From the NCBI GenBank assembly GCA_025174535.1, contig JALBUN010000026.1, forward strand, positions 1 to 64,000: 64,000 bases of DNA, in the 5' to 3' direction. Position 1 is the stretch's first letter; each line of letters begins with the position of its first letter. Positions 54,501-64,000 of this stretch are shown here, piece by piece. Under the pieces are notes generated by a model that saw only the letters and a program-made list of their open reading frames with translations, had not been told where the DNA came from and searched no databases. The position numbers and the translations under genes were made by a program. This stretch comes from Cantharellus purpuraceus (lineage: Eukaryota; Basidiomycota; Agaricomycetes; Cantharellales; Hydnaceae).

Positions 54501-54780
54501 GATGTCAATAAAGAAGGATATATAAAATTTATTTACTAGATATGTGCATAGTTCTGAAGAGCAGAATGTCCATATTTTTATCTAATATTTATAAATTGAA
54601 TTATATATATTTTCTAAAGTTGTCAATAGCCAGATGCATGCACTCGTTCTGAATACTACAACAAAGTCCCATACAGAATTCCCTGTCCTTTCATCTATCA
54701 TTCTTCTACCAGTTCCTTGTTTCCTATCTTGCCAGTCTTTCATTCCAAATTCTTTGCTGCATAGCTAAATAGGTGTACCA
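54501..54780 (-). other. AT-rich stretch with a possible 53-codon frame
   Basis: On the minus strand at about 54745-54584 the frame MKDWQDRKQGTGRRMIDERT ... ACIWLLTTLENIYNSIYKY is open and would be continuous upstream to a stop near 54770, just where the base composition changes. It could be the 3' exon of a gene cut by the GC-richer insertion that follows. This is unproven. Confidence 0.3.
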
Positions 54781-55607
54781 GCCGATTGGATATTATCATA
54801 TCATGGTAATGACGTCGGATGGAAGGTCACCTTGTCAGGAGCAGTTTGATCACATTATCAAAGGACAGCCTTTTGGCTGTGAGGGTTGATAATGATGCAC
54901 TTACTGAGCAGACAGTAGGTGAGACTTTGCAGCGGCATGGTGTACCAGATAATTGAATCGTTGTCCTTGAGCAGCCCGATGATGTCACTCGGTGTCGGTT
55001 CGCTTATGGAATAGATCCTATAAGCCTGCGTGCAATGGTCCTAGCAAGCAGGCGGTGTGTAACGCAGTTGTTCAGCACTCCAAAGATCAATCAGTGCGAG
55101 GGGTACGTAACAGGGAAGTGGGATAGTGCTCTGTGGTTGGATGAGGATGGGAGCAAAAGGTCGGTCCCGATGGCTGATCGTGCTCTGTGACTGGATGACA
55201 ATGCGGAGCCCGGTTGGGAGGTACGCGAAAGCTGGTTTCAGGAGAAGCAACCTCTCGGTGGCGGAGGGAAATCTGATCGTTGAACCAAGGTGTTTTACCT
55301 CAGTGTAGAGATGATGGATTGTGATGTAGAGTGTAGACTTAGAGCGTTGGCTGAAAACTTGTTTTTTGATTCCAAAGGCAAAAACTAGCGCCCTTTTATA
55401 TACAAATTCCCAGGGCACAACGACACAATATGAGGAGCAAATGATGCAAGAAATGCTGATCAAGCCAGCTGACGAAGCGTGTGAAGTTGAGCTACTAAAG
55501 GGGAAATCATGGAGAAATGAAACGACAGATAGGCACATCATTAGACTGCTCATGGACAGCCATTCACTCCAAGGTGACCTTGTATCCTACGTCTTCGGAG
55601 GCTTACA
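54781..55607. other. Host-like GC segment inside the AT-rich island, probable nested insertion
   Basis: Base composition returns to that of the flanking genome from about 54780 to 55607 and becomes AT-rich again on both sides. A minus-strand frame of 170 codons (55041-55553, starting MSSLMMCLSVVSFLHDF) is open but unrecognised. A local duplication occurs at 55125-55200 (gtgctctgtg.ttggatga twice). No terminal repeats or target duplication are seen. Confidence 0.45.
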
Positions 55608-56695
55608 TTACTGGGTTCTCCCTCTACATCTTTTTCTTGAACTAGGAATTTGAGATTGATCAGAGTCTGAATCAGATTGATCAGAGTCTGAATCAGATCG
55701 TTCCTTAGACCTTTTTTCTTGATGCCTTGAACTAGGAGTTTGAGATCATTCATTAGACCTTTTTTCTTGATGCCTTAAACCTTGAGTCATTCCTTGCTTC
55801 CATGTTTGAAAATTAATCCTATTACCATCTACGTCATATGATGACATTTCATTCTTTCTAGTATATATTGTAGATAGTTTTCTAGGCTCACCATTTATGA
55901 ATAATTCCATTCTATTTAGTCTACAAGACTGATCTGAGTCTATAAGTATATAGTCTACACCTCTTTTCACTATCTTAAATGTCACCTTTCTGGTACCATT
56001 TTCCTGTAACCTTGTTACCTCCTGTTCTTGTTTTCCAGCCCAGTGATTCATATCAAATTTCCAGTCAACAATCTCAGATATTATTGCTTTATATTTATCA
56101 CCCTGTTTCTGAAGTTTATTAATGTCTGTTCCAAGTTCCACTACAGTATCATCTGTTTCTACAATCCACTCATGCACTTCAGATTTCCATTCCACAATGT
56201 CTGATATTGTTGCAATACATCTATTAACCTGTTTCTGAAGTTTATGAATATCTGTTCTATAGTCCAATATAAGATTCTCTGCATTATGTGTATTGACCTG
56301 TTGATGAATATCTGTTCCATGGTCTGATATTGTGGCAACACATCTATTAACCTGTCTCTGAAGTTTATGAATATCTGTTCCAAATCCTGATACAATATCA
56401 TTCATTTCACTCATCCATTCATCTAAATTCTCTTTCCTGTCTGTCAAAGTAGTTATAATTGTATTTTTTCCTCAACCTGTTTCTTAAGCACCTGAATTTC
56501 CTGACTCTGGGAATTAACCTGTTGTTCAAGCATAGTGATCTGCCTATCCTTTTCACTCATCCAAGACTTGACATTTATAAGATCAGATATTAATTCATCT
56601 TTTACTTCCATTTGACTTGCCATAGCTTTTATCAGTGCATCATTGTCACTTATCCAGCCTTTGATTGCTTTTATATCTTCAAAGATTTGTGGCAT
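55608..56695 (-). pseudogene. Coiled-coil protein with Ser/Arg tail, broken by one frameshift and one stop
   Basis: ATG at 56693-56695 (MPQIFEDIKAIKGWISDNDA). The coil with MLEQQVNSQSQEIQVLKKQV runs into a stop at 56453, but a -1 shift in the A6 run near 56467 continues the coil: repeats of DIHKLQ.QVNRC.ATISD (56410-56050). A beta-like domain follows (GTRKVTFKIVKRGVDYILID, RMELFINGEPRKLSTIYTRK). A TGA at 55746-55748 then ends that frame, yet it stays open for 46 more codons of RSDSDSDQ-type tail to TAA at 55608. The DIHKLQ repeats suggest a trimeric or dimeric fibre-like protein. The family is unknown. The tail repeat allows the ancestral codon at the stop to be inferred as CGA (see findings). 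Confidence 0.6.
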
Positions 56696-56841
56696 TTTCA
56701 AATCCCTCTCTGCTTATAAAACAGAAATGAAAAAACATAATAATCATTTTTTCTGAACATTTGATATTTTGTATAGGCAGTAGATATATACATCTTGCTT
56801 TCTTAATAAAATGATTATTATGTTTTTATGTTATAAGCATT

Positions 56842-57168
56842 ATGAAGATGCTCTCTTTTATGCTTCAATGCAAGATAGAGTTTGATAGAAGAGTTAATGA
56901 TTGGTATATATCTCGGATAGGATCCCTCCATGATTTGTTTCTGAGGTAAGTTCCTTTATAAATATCAAGGTTCCAATCACTGACTTTATACAGATGTACT
57001 GATGGCACACTTCTGGAACAGAAATTAACAGAGTTATATACTAGTATGGAGCAGGATCATTATTTTCCACCACTTTGGATGGAAAATCTGATGGTATTGT
57101 ACCCTAAAGTACGAGGGATAGTCATACAGTCTTATGTTAGAACAAGATTATCTACCACTATGCCCTAA
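56842..57168 (+). CDS. Small spliced gene, 92 residues, unknown
   Basis: Exon 1, 56842-56945 (MKMLSFMLQCKIEFDRRVND, WYISRIGSLHDLFLR), and exon 2, 56994-57168 (CTDGTLLEQKLTELYTSMEQ, YPKVRGIVIQSYVRTRLS), join across a textbook 48-base intron (gtaagt ... ttatacag) with no frame break. Each exon is too short to stand out alone. No family is recognised. It is the rightmost cargo gene, ending 66 bases before repeat copy 2. The presence of a spliceosomal intron argues that the island comes from a eukaryote, not from a bacterium or mitochondrial plasmid. Confidence 0.6.
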
Positions 57169-57234
57169 CTAAGTTACTTTGTTTTAAAAGTAGCTTCACT
57201 GCATTAAAGGTGTTTGTTTCCAAGACTTTCCTAA

Positions 57235-57799
57235 GACGCTTATTCAGAAATACAACAAATACGTATGTACAACCTATTTTCCTCAAATTTTATACAATAC
57301 ACTTCAATTCAAACTTATTTTCATATTTCAACATGATTCTCAAATTTTACACAATATACTAGATTAAAACATATTTTGATATTTTGGCATAATTCTCAAA
57401 AATAATTCTTTTTTCCTGATTTAGTGGTGGCAACTCTCTTGAAGGAACATCCAAATATCATTGATTCTTTCTTATACAATACTTATAACATAATTTGAAC
57501 TATCTTTAATCCCCACCTGGTATTTGTATATCTAAATACCCTATATAATACCAATTATATTCATATATACATTCCTATTATATCCATGTAAATAATTATG
57601 TTCATCTCAACCAAATATCTTATCTTTTAAAGTTTATTAAAATATAGAATATATGTTTATATTTATGAAAATTTCACACATCCGAAATCTTTTAAGATAT
57701 CCAAATTGTAACTCCCTGGCTTTATGTATCATTGAAATCCTGATGTATATCTCCTATACATCAGAATATTGTATACTGACATGATTCCGAACAAGCGTC
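57235..57799 (+). mobile_element. MITE-like repeat, copy 2
   Basis: It matches copy 1 along its whole length, with one T fewer in the run at about 57412. It has the same terminal inverted repeats and hairpin. It is flanked by TAA on both sides (57232-57234 and 57800-57802). Confidence 0.9.
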
Positions 57800-57802
57800 T
57801 AA

Positions 57803-60073
57803 GTAGACAAATAGCAGTCAGTAGAACAATAGCATAGTATTCTAATATGCAATGGGAATCTTCAAGAGATAAAAGCAGTGAGTCGGTGAGATCAATATGA
57901 TTTGGAATTGACTGGAGAACTACATGTCTGCAAGGGCATATTTATGTAAATACAAGCAAACAGGATATCTGGAACATACATGATTTGTTATGGTCACATG
58001 TTTATAGATAGGAGAGAAATTGACCATGTGTGAAATATTAGTTAATGGAGAGGTACAAAAACAAGATGTGGTTGGATTTGAATTAACAAGTAATCTATAG
58101 TAATAAGAAAAATAAAACTTGGCATATGGGTCCATAACTCTTGAACATATGCAGGGGTTCATCGTATGGACAGATGTTCATGTGTATGATGATAACATGA
58201 TCATTCCTTGAGACTGGGATTGGATGGAGCATGATGATTAGAATATGAGGCATGACTTCAATAATGCATGTGTTGATCAATATTAGCAAGATCCAGTATT
58301 ATTTGTGATACAGAGCTTGAGGTGATAGGTCAATGGGTGTGATGAGAGTAAACATTGGTGAGGATATTATGAACCATGTGCATGTTTTACAACAAATAAT
58401 ACATGCCATCCAAGCCTGACCTAGCAGACAAATCTTCAAGACGATTGATGGATGGACGACACAAGTGTCAGACAGTCAGACAGTCAAGTCAGTCAGCAAC
58501 ATTGTGATCCCCCAAAGCCTGCAACACTTGGGAGGACTCGAAATGTTAGCAAAGTAAAAGCCCCTCCTTCCTTTGATGATTGAACAAGTGAAAGACATTT
58601 GATAGTCATCCATGCACTCTGTCCTGGTGAGTGTTTGTTTTGACAATGACTCCCCACATCTCAATTGATGTGTTGGTGTCACAATGAAGAATGGATATAT
58701 GCTTATATCTGACATTTCTTATCAAAGTTTTGTTGACACTGTCAACAACCCATGAAACAAAATAGACATATTTAAATGGTGAGCAATATGAAACATGCAT
58801 TGAAGGACTGTATCTCTTACTGTGCACACCAGACAAGAGGAGATGAGCATATTTAAATGGTGCTATATGAAATGCATACAGAAGGAATGTATTGCTTCTG
58901 TGCACACCAGATACAACCCATTGACCATCATCTCACTGGTGTTATGTTGGTGTGAGTCAACCATGTGAACCATGTGCCTATGGCTAGAATGAACACCAAA
59001 CCATGGATCAGCACATGCAATGTCCAAGTGGGCTCACTCGATGTAACAATAATGTCTCCTGCCAACCACCATTTGCTGGATGTGTACACAGTGGCTTGTC
59101 GTCAACATGGACAGCCCAGTCAAGTGGAAACCCTCTGCACATCAGCAAGCATGTTCCAATACTGGGCATGATTGTGGATGATAGCCCTTGACATGTGAAT
59201 TGACTTGATGGGGTGGTCCATGTGTGTGGCACCCACCCACCTCTGTGGCATCCACATGTCTCATGGCACTAGTACGCTGTCTGATGGCAATGACACACTT
59301 GATGACCCTCGGGTCTATATACACATCGCAAAAGCCTATTCAAAGATGTGAAAGAGAGAATGGGATGTGTGTTTTGGAACCCACAAAATTATGGTGTTAG
59401 GGCAAACTCTAAATCACCACAATTCCATAAATGAACAGCTGAGAAGAATATCAAATCCTACTGCAGCACAACTCCAGAAACAATTTAACATTTGTACTTT
59501 GGTTACAATCCATTGTAATGGTCAATGCAGATGATACACAGGAAGGTAATACATTTCTTAGCAGTAGGGAATGAATAAAGACTTCCAGAGTCTAGAGTTC
59601 ATGGATGCTTAGAAGTCCAGATATTCTGAAAAGAGGGGAATGCACTTAGAGGCTAGAGGAAGTAGGTGGATGAATCTGACCGTCCAACCAGTGACACTCT
59701 GAAGCAGGTAACAGCAATGTGTGAAGTAGCCTAGCAACTGCTTCACACGAGTTCAAGATTCTAATGCTCTGCAAAGGCAGTACACACTAGTGACTTAAAC
59801 AAAGAGCACTAATGGCAGGACTATTGACAGACAATCTCACCCTGTAGATTCATAGTCACGCAAGGTAGATACTACACTCACGCCCAAAGCAGGACAATCA
59901 CTACTTCAAGTGCAATCAAATACAGTTACACAACTGTAAGCCACCCTTGAACTGGACAATCAACAGTTACTGAGATATAGAGGATGACACTGTATGTCAC
60001 TCTAGTCACACTGATGTGCAAATGATGGGGTAGAAATGGTTCTTTATTCAGAGGCAAAATGGCCTTCTTATAT
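57803..60073. other. No gene; weakly repetitive DNA
   Basis: There is an imperfect tandem duplication of about 81 bp at 58765-58920 (catatttaaatggt.gagca... then ctgtgcacaccaga, twice). From 59397 the sequence tgttagggcaaactc could be an LTR start, but no matching end is found. No coding region is supported. Confidence 0.4.
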
Positions 60074-60639
60074 GACACTTGTTCAGAATCATGTCAGTAT
60101 ACAATATTCTGATGTATATGAGATATACATCAGAATTTCAATGATACATAAAGCCAGGGAGTTACAATTTGGATATCTTAAAAGATTTCGGATGTGTGAA
60201 ATTTTCATAAATATAAACATATATTCTATATTTTAATAAACTTTAAAAGATGAGATATTTGGTTGAGATGAACATAATCATTTACATGGATATAATAGGA
60301 ATGTATGTATTAATATAATTGGTATTATATAGGGTATTTAGATATACAAATACCAGGTGGGGATTAAAGATAGTTCAAATTATGTTACAAGTATTGTATA
60401 AGAAAGAATCAATGATATTTGGATGTTCCCTCAAGAGAGTTGCCACCACTAAATGGGGAAAAAAAGAATTATTTTTGAGAATTATGCCAAAATATCACAA
60501 TATGTTTTAATCTAGTATATTGTGTAAAATTTGAGAATCATGTTGAAATATGAAAATAAGTTTGAATTGAAGTGTATTGTGTAAAATTTGAGGAAAATAG
60601 GTTGTATATACATATTTGTTGTATTTCTGAACAAGCGTC
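60074..60639 (-). mobile_element. MITE-like repeat, copy 3, inverted and diverged
   Basis: This is the reverse complement of copies 1 and 2 with a handful of substitutions and small indels, such as an altered left terminal repeat GACACTTGTTCAGAA. The right end GAACAAGCGTC is intact. Flanks TAT and TGT do not form a target duplication. It is older than copies 1 and 2, showing that the family was active before the island inserted. Confidence 0.88.
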
Positions 60640-61325
60640 TGTACTCTACAGGAGCTGACTAATCCTTCTACCTATTAATAGTTATGAGTCATGGCAGGAG
60701 TCATAACCTGAGTCACTATTACTCAAATAACTTAGGCAACACTCTGTTTCCTGGGCTGATCAGCATAGCTATGGGTAGGCACAGCTTCTATTGAACTCTC
60801 CACCAAAGGTGGAGTTAGGAGGAGCTGTGGTTGCCAAGATATTGAGGATTTACTGGCAGTGGTGATCAGATTGGGTCAGAGATTGAAATAAGTCATGTGA
60901 TTGAAAATGAGTCAGTAGATCAGGTGACTCTGCTAACTTTGAAGCTGCTGACATCTGTGAAGTTTTGTGGGTCCATGTGGGTCCAAAACTTCACCCAGCA
61001 GGACAATAAGTTTGTGGACTCATTTCTGCATGGAAATTCCCGAAAAAATATGAAGAAAATAGAGAATATTTGAATGGCCCTGAATCAAGAGAAAGCAGCA
61101 CATATATGCTGATATTTTAAGGCCATGAAGCGAAATTGTACAGTTTCAGGACTTTAAACAAGATCTTTTAAGGGAAAACCAGTTCCCATACAATGTGCAT
61201 GGAGATAAGGCAGTGGACTGGTTGTTTGCACAATACATGGTGAGAGTGTTGATAGGGAGCATGGCTGTGAACAACAATTGATGAGCTTGCATGTGGGGGA
61301 CATACATGCACACATCATGCACAGG
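60640..61325. other. No gene seen
   Basis: There is a small hairpin at 60959-60992 (gaagttttg ... caaaacttc). There are no coding features or known rep motifs. Confidence 0.4.
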
Positions 61326-61847
61326 TGTTATGCACTAGGGGGGGTCAGAGATTGGGTCGGAGTTGACAGTCAGAGTTGGAGCAGGAATTGGGGTGTGTCG
61401 TGGGGGTTGGAATGGACTTGGCTTCAGCTTATGTGCTGCACCCTCACTAAGACCAGTGTCCAAGATTTTGGAGACAGAGTATGACTTAGATAGTTAGAAT
61501 TGGACTTAGGAGCTAGGCGTGATTTGATATTCGAACTGGGGAATGAAGTCCCCAGTCAGGCAACTTAAATACATATTTGAAATCTAATAATAATTACTCC
61601 GGTGATGGATCTCCAAGGCCAACAGCCTTACATGAATATGTCTGAGTCCAACAGGGATGGATGTCTGGGTTCCTATGGTGATGCTGATGCATCAATTGGA
61701 ACCAGAGGTGGATGAGTGAGATCGATTGTGACAATCGGACAGATAAATGGGGATGTGATGGTTTCCAAATGGAGTATAGATTTCATGTGTGTGGGGATCT
61801 GAGTGGATCGGACAGGGATCTGGGCGTTAATGAATATAGTCATAACA
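61326..61847 (-). repeat. Solo LTR of the TGTTATGAC family, inverted copy
   Basis: On the minus strand it runs from TGTTATGACTATATTCATTA (ending at 61847) to ...CCTAGTGCATAACA at 61326, so both ends show the LTR TG...CA with a short TGTTA/TAACA inverted repeat. No matching flanking 5-mers (acagg / atagt) are found, so its target duplication has decayed. It matches 62064-62612 over its whole length in inverse orientation. Confidence 0.85.
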
Positions 61848-62063
61848 ATAGTAGAATATGCAAAGGCTTATAGAAAGACATGTTCGTTCTGGAGTTATTC
61901 CAGGCACAAATAGTTTCAGACACACAGATAGAATCAGTGAGAGATAATTACTCTCTACTCTATTCAAGTGCAATACAAGCATAATTTATACATGATAAGG
62001 GGCCTCATGAATGTAAAAGTCCTTCATAAATGTTCTAGACCAATGATAGAATGTATGATGTAG
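61848..62063. other. Spacer between the inverted LTRs
   Basis: 216 bases with no recognised feature apart from the target duplication TGTAG at 62059-62063. Confidence 0.5.
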
Positions 62064-62612
62064 TGTTATGACTATATTCATTAACACCCAGATCCCCATC
62101 CGATCCACTCAGATCCCCATGCATATGAAATCTATACTCCATTTGGAAACTGTCACATCTCCATTTATCTGTCTGATTGTCACCGCCAAATCTCACCCAT
62201 CCACGTCCGGTTCCGATTGATGCATCAGCATCACCATAGGAACCTGGACATCCATCCCCAGGACATACTCATGTAAGGCCATTGGCCTCGGAGACCCATC
62301 ACTGGAGTAATTATTATTAGATTTCAAATATGTATTTAAGCTGCCCAACTGGGGACTTCATCCCCAGTTCAAATATCAAATCACGCCTAGTTCCTAAGTC
62401 TGATCCTAACTATCTAAGTCATACTCCATCTCCAAAATCTCAGACACCAGTATTAGTGGGGGCACAGCACATAAGCTGAAGCCAAGTCCATCCCAACCCC
62501 CACAACGTACCCCAATTCCCTCTCCGACTCCGACCCAACCTCACGACGTACCCTGATTCCCTCTCTGACTCCAACCCAATCTCCAACCCCCAATCGGACC
62601 TAGTGTGTAACA
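62064..62612 (+). repeat. Solo LTR of the TGTTATGAC family with target-site duplication
   Basis: It begins TGTTATGACTATATTC at 62064 and ends GTGTGTAACA at 62612, 549 bp. The 5 bases on each side are identical, TGTAG at 62059-62063 and 62613-62617, the target duplication of an LTR retrotransposon. No internal coding region remains, so it arose by LTR-LTR recombination. Fragments of the same family lie at 20219-20266 and 48580-48789. Confidence 0.93.
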
Positions 62613-62831
62613 TGTAGGAATGATGTGGGGGATTGTCCATGATGTAAAAATGATGAAATAAAGTGTAGGAAAATGTCTAGACAGCTCTAGAACTCACAGG
62701 GGCATCTCCCATTCCCTTTACCATCCCTATAATTGTTTCTACTTGTCCCCTTCTCCTCTCTGCTCCCCCTGAGCCTTCTTTGTGCTCCTGTCTCCCTATC
62801 CCGTCTACCCCTCTCCTCCCATAATTCCAGC

Positions 62832-64000
62832 TCAATTCCTCATGAAGTAAGTCCAAAGTGAGTGGGTGGACTCACTCCCCAATAACAATGTATGCATCAT
62901 CTTGATGGCACTCAATACAGACTCTCTCTGCGCAAAGGTAATGCTGCTTGAATGGGTGTCAGTAGACCCCTCATGCAGCATGGAATCAATGAGCATGGCA
63001 TGCAAGGCCGTCCCCTCAGTACCCTGCAATAATCTTTGCGTCTATTCAATGCTCTCAGTGTGAATGCAATGTTCTGCAGAAGCATCATGAAGTAATGTGC
63101 CTCCAAAAACCATGCCAGACGTGCTATCCAAGTTGATCGTCAGACTAGACGTGTCCAATTTCTTTGCAAAGGGAGATATGCTCAAGTTCTCCGACAGAGA
63201 AGACACGGTCACATCGCACCATGTCAAACTTGATGTTTCTTCTGCGACAGTCTCGCTGCATGTATTCTGTTCCGGATCAATGGAAACCGCTGAAATGTCA
63301 AGGGCAGACTCTGTGAGAAAGGATTCATTCTCACGATTCTCCACACGAGTGATCTGTTGGACTGCTTCTTCATGAGTCGTCATCTTGTCAGGGTGCATGA
63401 TTTCCTTGCTCTCCCTTCTAGAAACCTCCTTAACTTTTTTGCTCTGCATAGAGATTGACGGCCCCCAATCATCCACACGACCTGATATGCAGTGCCAATC
63501 AGACAACTTCATGGTCCATTTTTTTGTTAGATCGCTTAATGCTCTGCAAGCTTACACCGATCAAGCCCTGCTCAGTGGAAATACACATAACAGTGAGGGG
63601 CTAATTGTGAAAATTAGAAGTGTAAGAAGCAACAAAAGGAGCACACACCTGTACAAGTTTCGACACAGTGGATGTCCCAATGAGCTGAGCTGTTGAACTG
63701 GTATCTTGCTCAAGTGAAGACTTTGTAGTCTCACTTCGTTTCTTCGATGAGGTGTAACTCCCAACAGAGACAGCCATGGCCGCAATACTGAACGAAATCC
63801 TGTTGTGACCATGATTTTCCTTGGAGACACCAATGCATTGCATGAATGAATCACCAGCCTCACAATGAATGTCTACACCGCCCTTCTCAACATGACCTGT
63901 CATCTTGACAGACTGCTCAGTCTTCTGTGTGGTTGAGCTGGCTAGCCCCTGCTTGGCCAAAATTACCCTAACGCTCAAGGACTGCTTGTACAGCTTCAGA
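62832..64000 (-). CDS. 3' part of an unknown gene running off the right edge, one in-frame TAG
   Basis: On the minus strand the frame is open from the window edge (QGLASSTTQKTEQSVKMTGH, RISFSIAAMAVSVGSYTSSK) to about 63650. An intron from a gtgtgctcct-type donor to the acceptor tgcttgcag... at 63552 then continues into ALSDLTKKWTMKLSDWHCIS, WGPSISMQSKKVKEVSRRES, and a Ser/Thr-rich segment ending HTESIE at TAG 63042-63044. The same frame stays open beyond the TAG for 70 codons (QRLLQGTEGTALHAMLIDSM, SVLSAIKMMHTLLLGSESTH) to TGA at 62832. The TAG is either the real end or a recent nonsense change. No family is recognised. The start lies outside the window. Confidence 0.55.

Larger units (their letters stand above)
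50060..57799. mobile_element. AT-rich composite transposon-like island with DDE transposase and cargo
   Basis: A 7.7-kb island, visibly far more AT-rich than the surrounding genes, is bounded by two direct copies of a 566-bp TIR-bearing repeat (50060-50625 and 57235-57799). By eye these differ only by one T in a homopolymer. The outer flanks are TAA at 50057-50059 and TAA at 57800-57802, a possible 3-bp target duplication of the type Harbinger/IS5-like elements make. The interior carries an intact DDE transposase and at least six other reading frames on both strands, detailed below. A segment at about 54780-55607 has host-like base composition and is probably a later insertion. Alternative: two independent insertions of the small repeat happen to flank an older AT-rich element. 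Confidence 0.65.

Noticed and set aside
56453..56475. Programmed -1 frameshift at the A6 run of the coiled-coil gene
   Set aside because: The zero-frame codons GAA AAA do not give the canonical X XXY YYZ tandem slip, and the same gene carries another inactivating change, so an indel is more likely.
50060..57799. Island as an LTR retrotransposon with 566-bp LTRs
   Set aside because: The direct repeats do not begin TG or end CA, they carry terminal inverted repeats, and the interior has no gag, protease, RT or integrase. A third copy exists alone.
50060..57799. Island as a Maverick/Polinton or viral insertion
   Set aside because: No DNA polymerase B, packaging ATPase, capsid or retroviral-type integrase is seen; the only enzyme recognised is a DDE_4 transposase.

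Overview
The window looks like accessory DNA from a filamentous basidiomycete, probably Agaricomycetes. Genes are rich in short GT-AG introns of about 45 to 80 bases, the telomeric repeat is TTAGGG, and the single-copy genes belong to ordinary fungal families. Species cannot be named from the sequence.

Layout. Positions 1-18000 are the gene-bearing part: a decayed NmrA-like gene (1.3-2.0 kb), a complete 15-exon ELP1 (3.5-8.9 kb), an unrecognised spliced gene (9.5-11.2 kb), a complete cytochrome P450 on the minus strand (12.3-14.9 kb), and a membrane-anchored RING finger E3 ligase of the RNF5/RMA1 type (16.9-17.8 kb). Positions 19-25 kb are repeat-dominated: a Ty3/gypsy scrap, LTR pieces, nine perfect interstitial telomere repeats, and two copies of a block built from a 53-bp minisatellite, the second abutting a Ty1/copia 3' end. 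Positions 27-40 kb carry a C2H2 zinc-finger gene, a coiled-coil protein, GC-rich minisatellites with a duplicated segment, a 9-exon seven-transmembrane receptor-like gene, a frameshifted small conserved gene and an APH/choline-kinase-like phosphotransferase. Positions 44-50 kb are a graveyard: a copia element full of nonsense codons, a calcineurin catalytic-domain fragment abutting a truncated LTR, and a piece of an oligopeptide transporter.

The most unusual segment is 50060-57799. It is a strikingly AT-rich island bounded by two virtually identical direct copies of a 566-bp repeat that itself looks like a MITE (terminal inverted repeats GACGCTT.TTC, TAA flanks). Inside are a complete DDE transposase of the Harbinger/IS5-like (DDE_4) class and at least six AT-rich genes that I do not recognise: a tail-anchored protein, a Cys-containing repeat protein, two small beta-rich proteins, a coiled-coil protein and a 92-residue spliced gene. 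Three of the cargo genes already carry single stops or frameshifts, while the transposase is intact. The arrangement resembles a eukaryotic composite transposon, possibly of foreign origin. A third, older inverted copy of the repeat lies at 60.1-60.6 kb. The right edge has two inverted LTRs, one with a 5-bp target duplication, and the 3' part of a gene running off the window.
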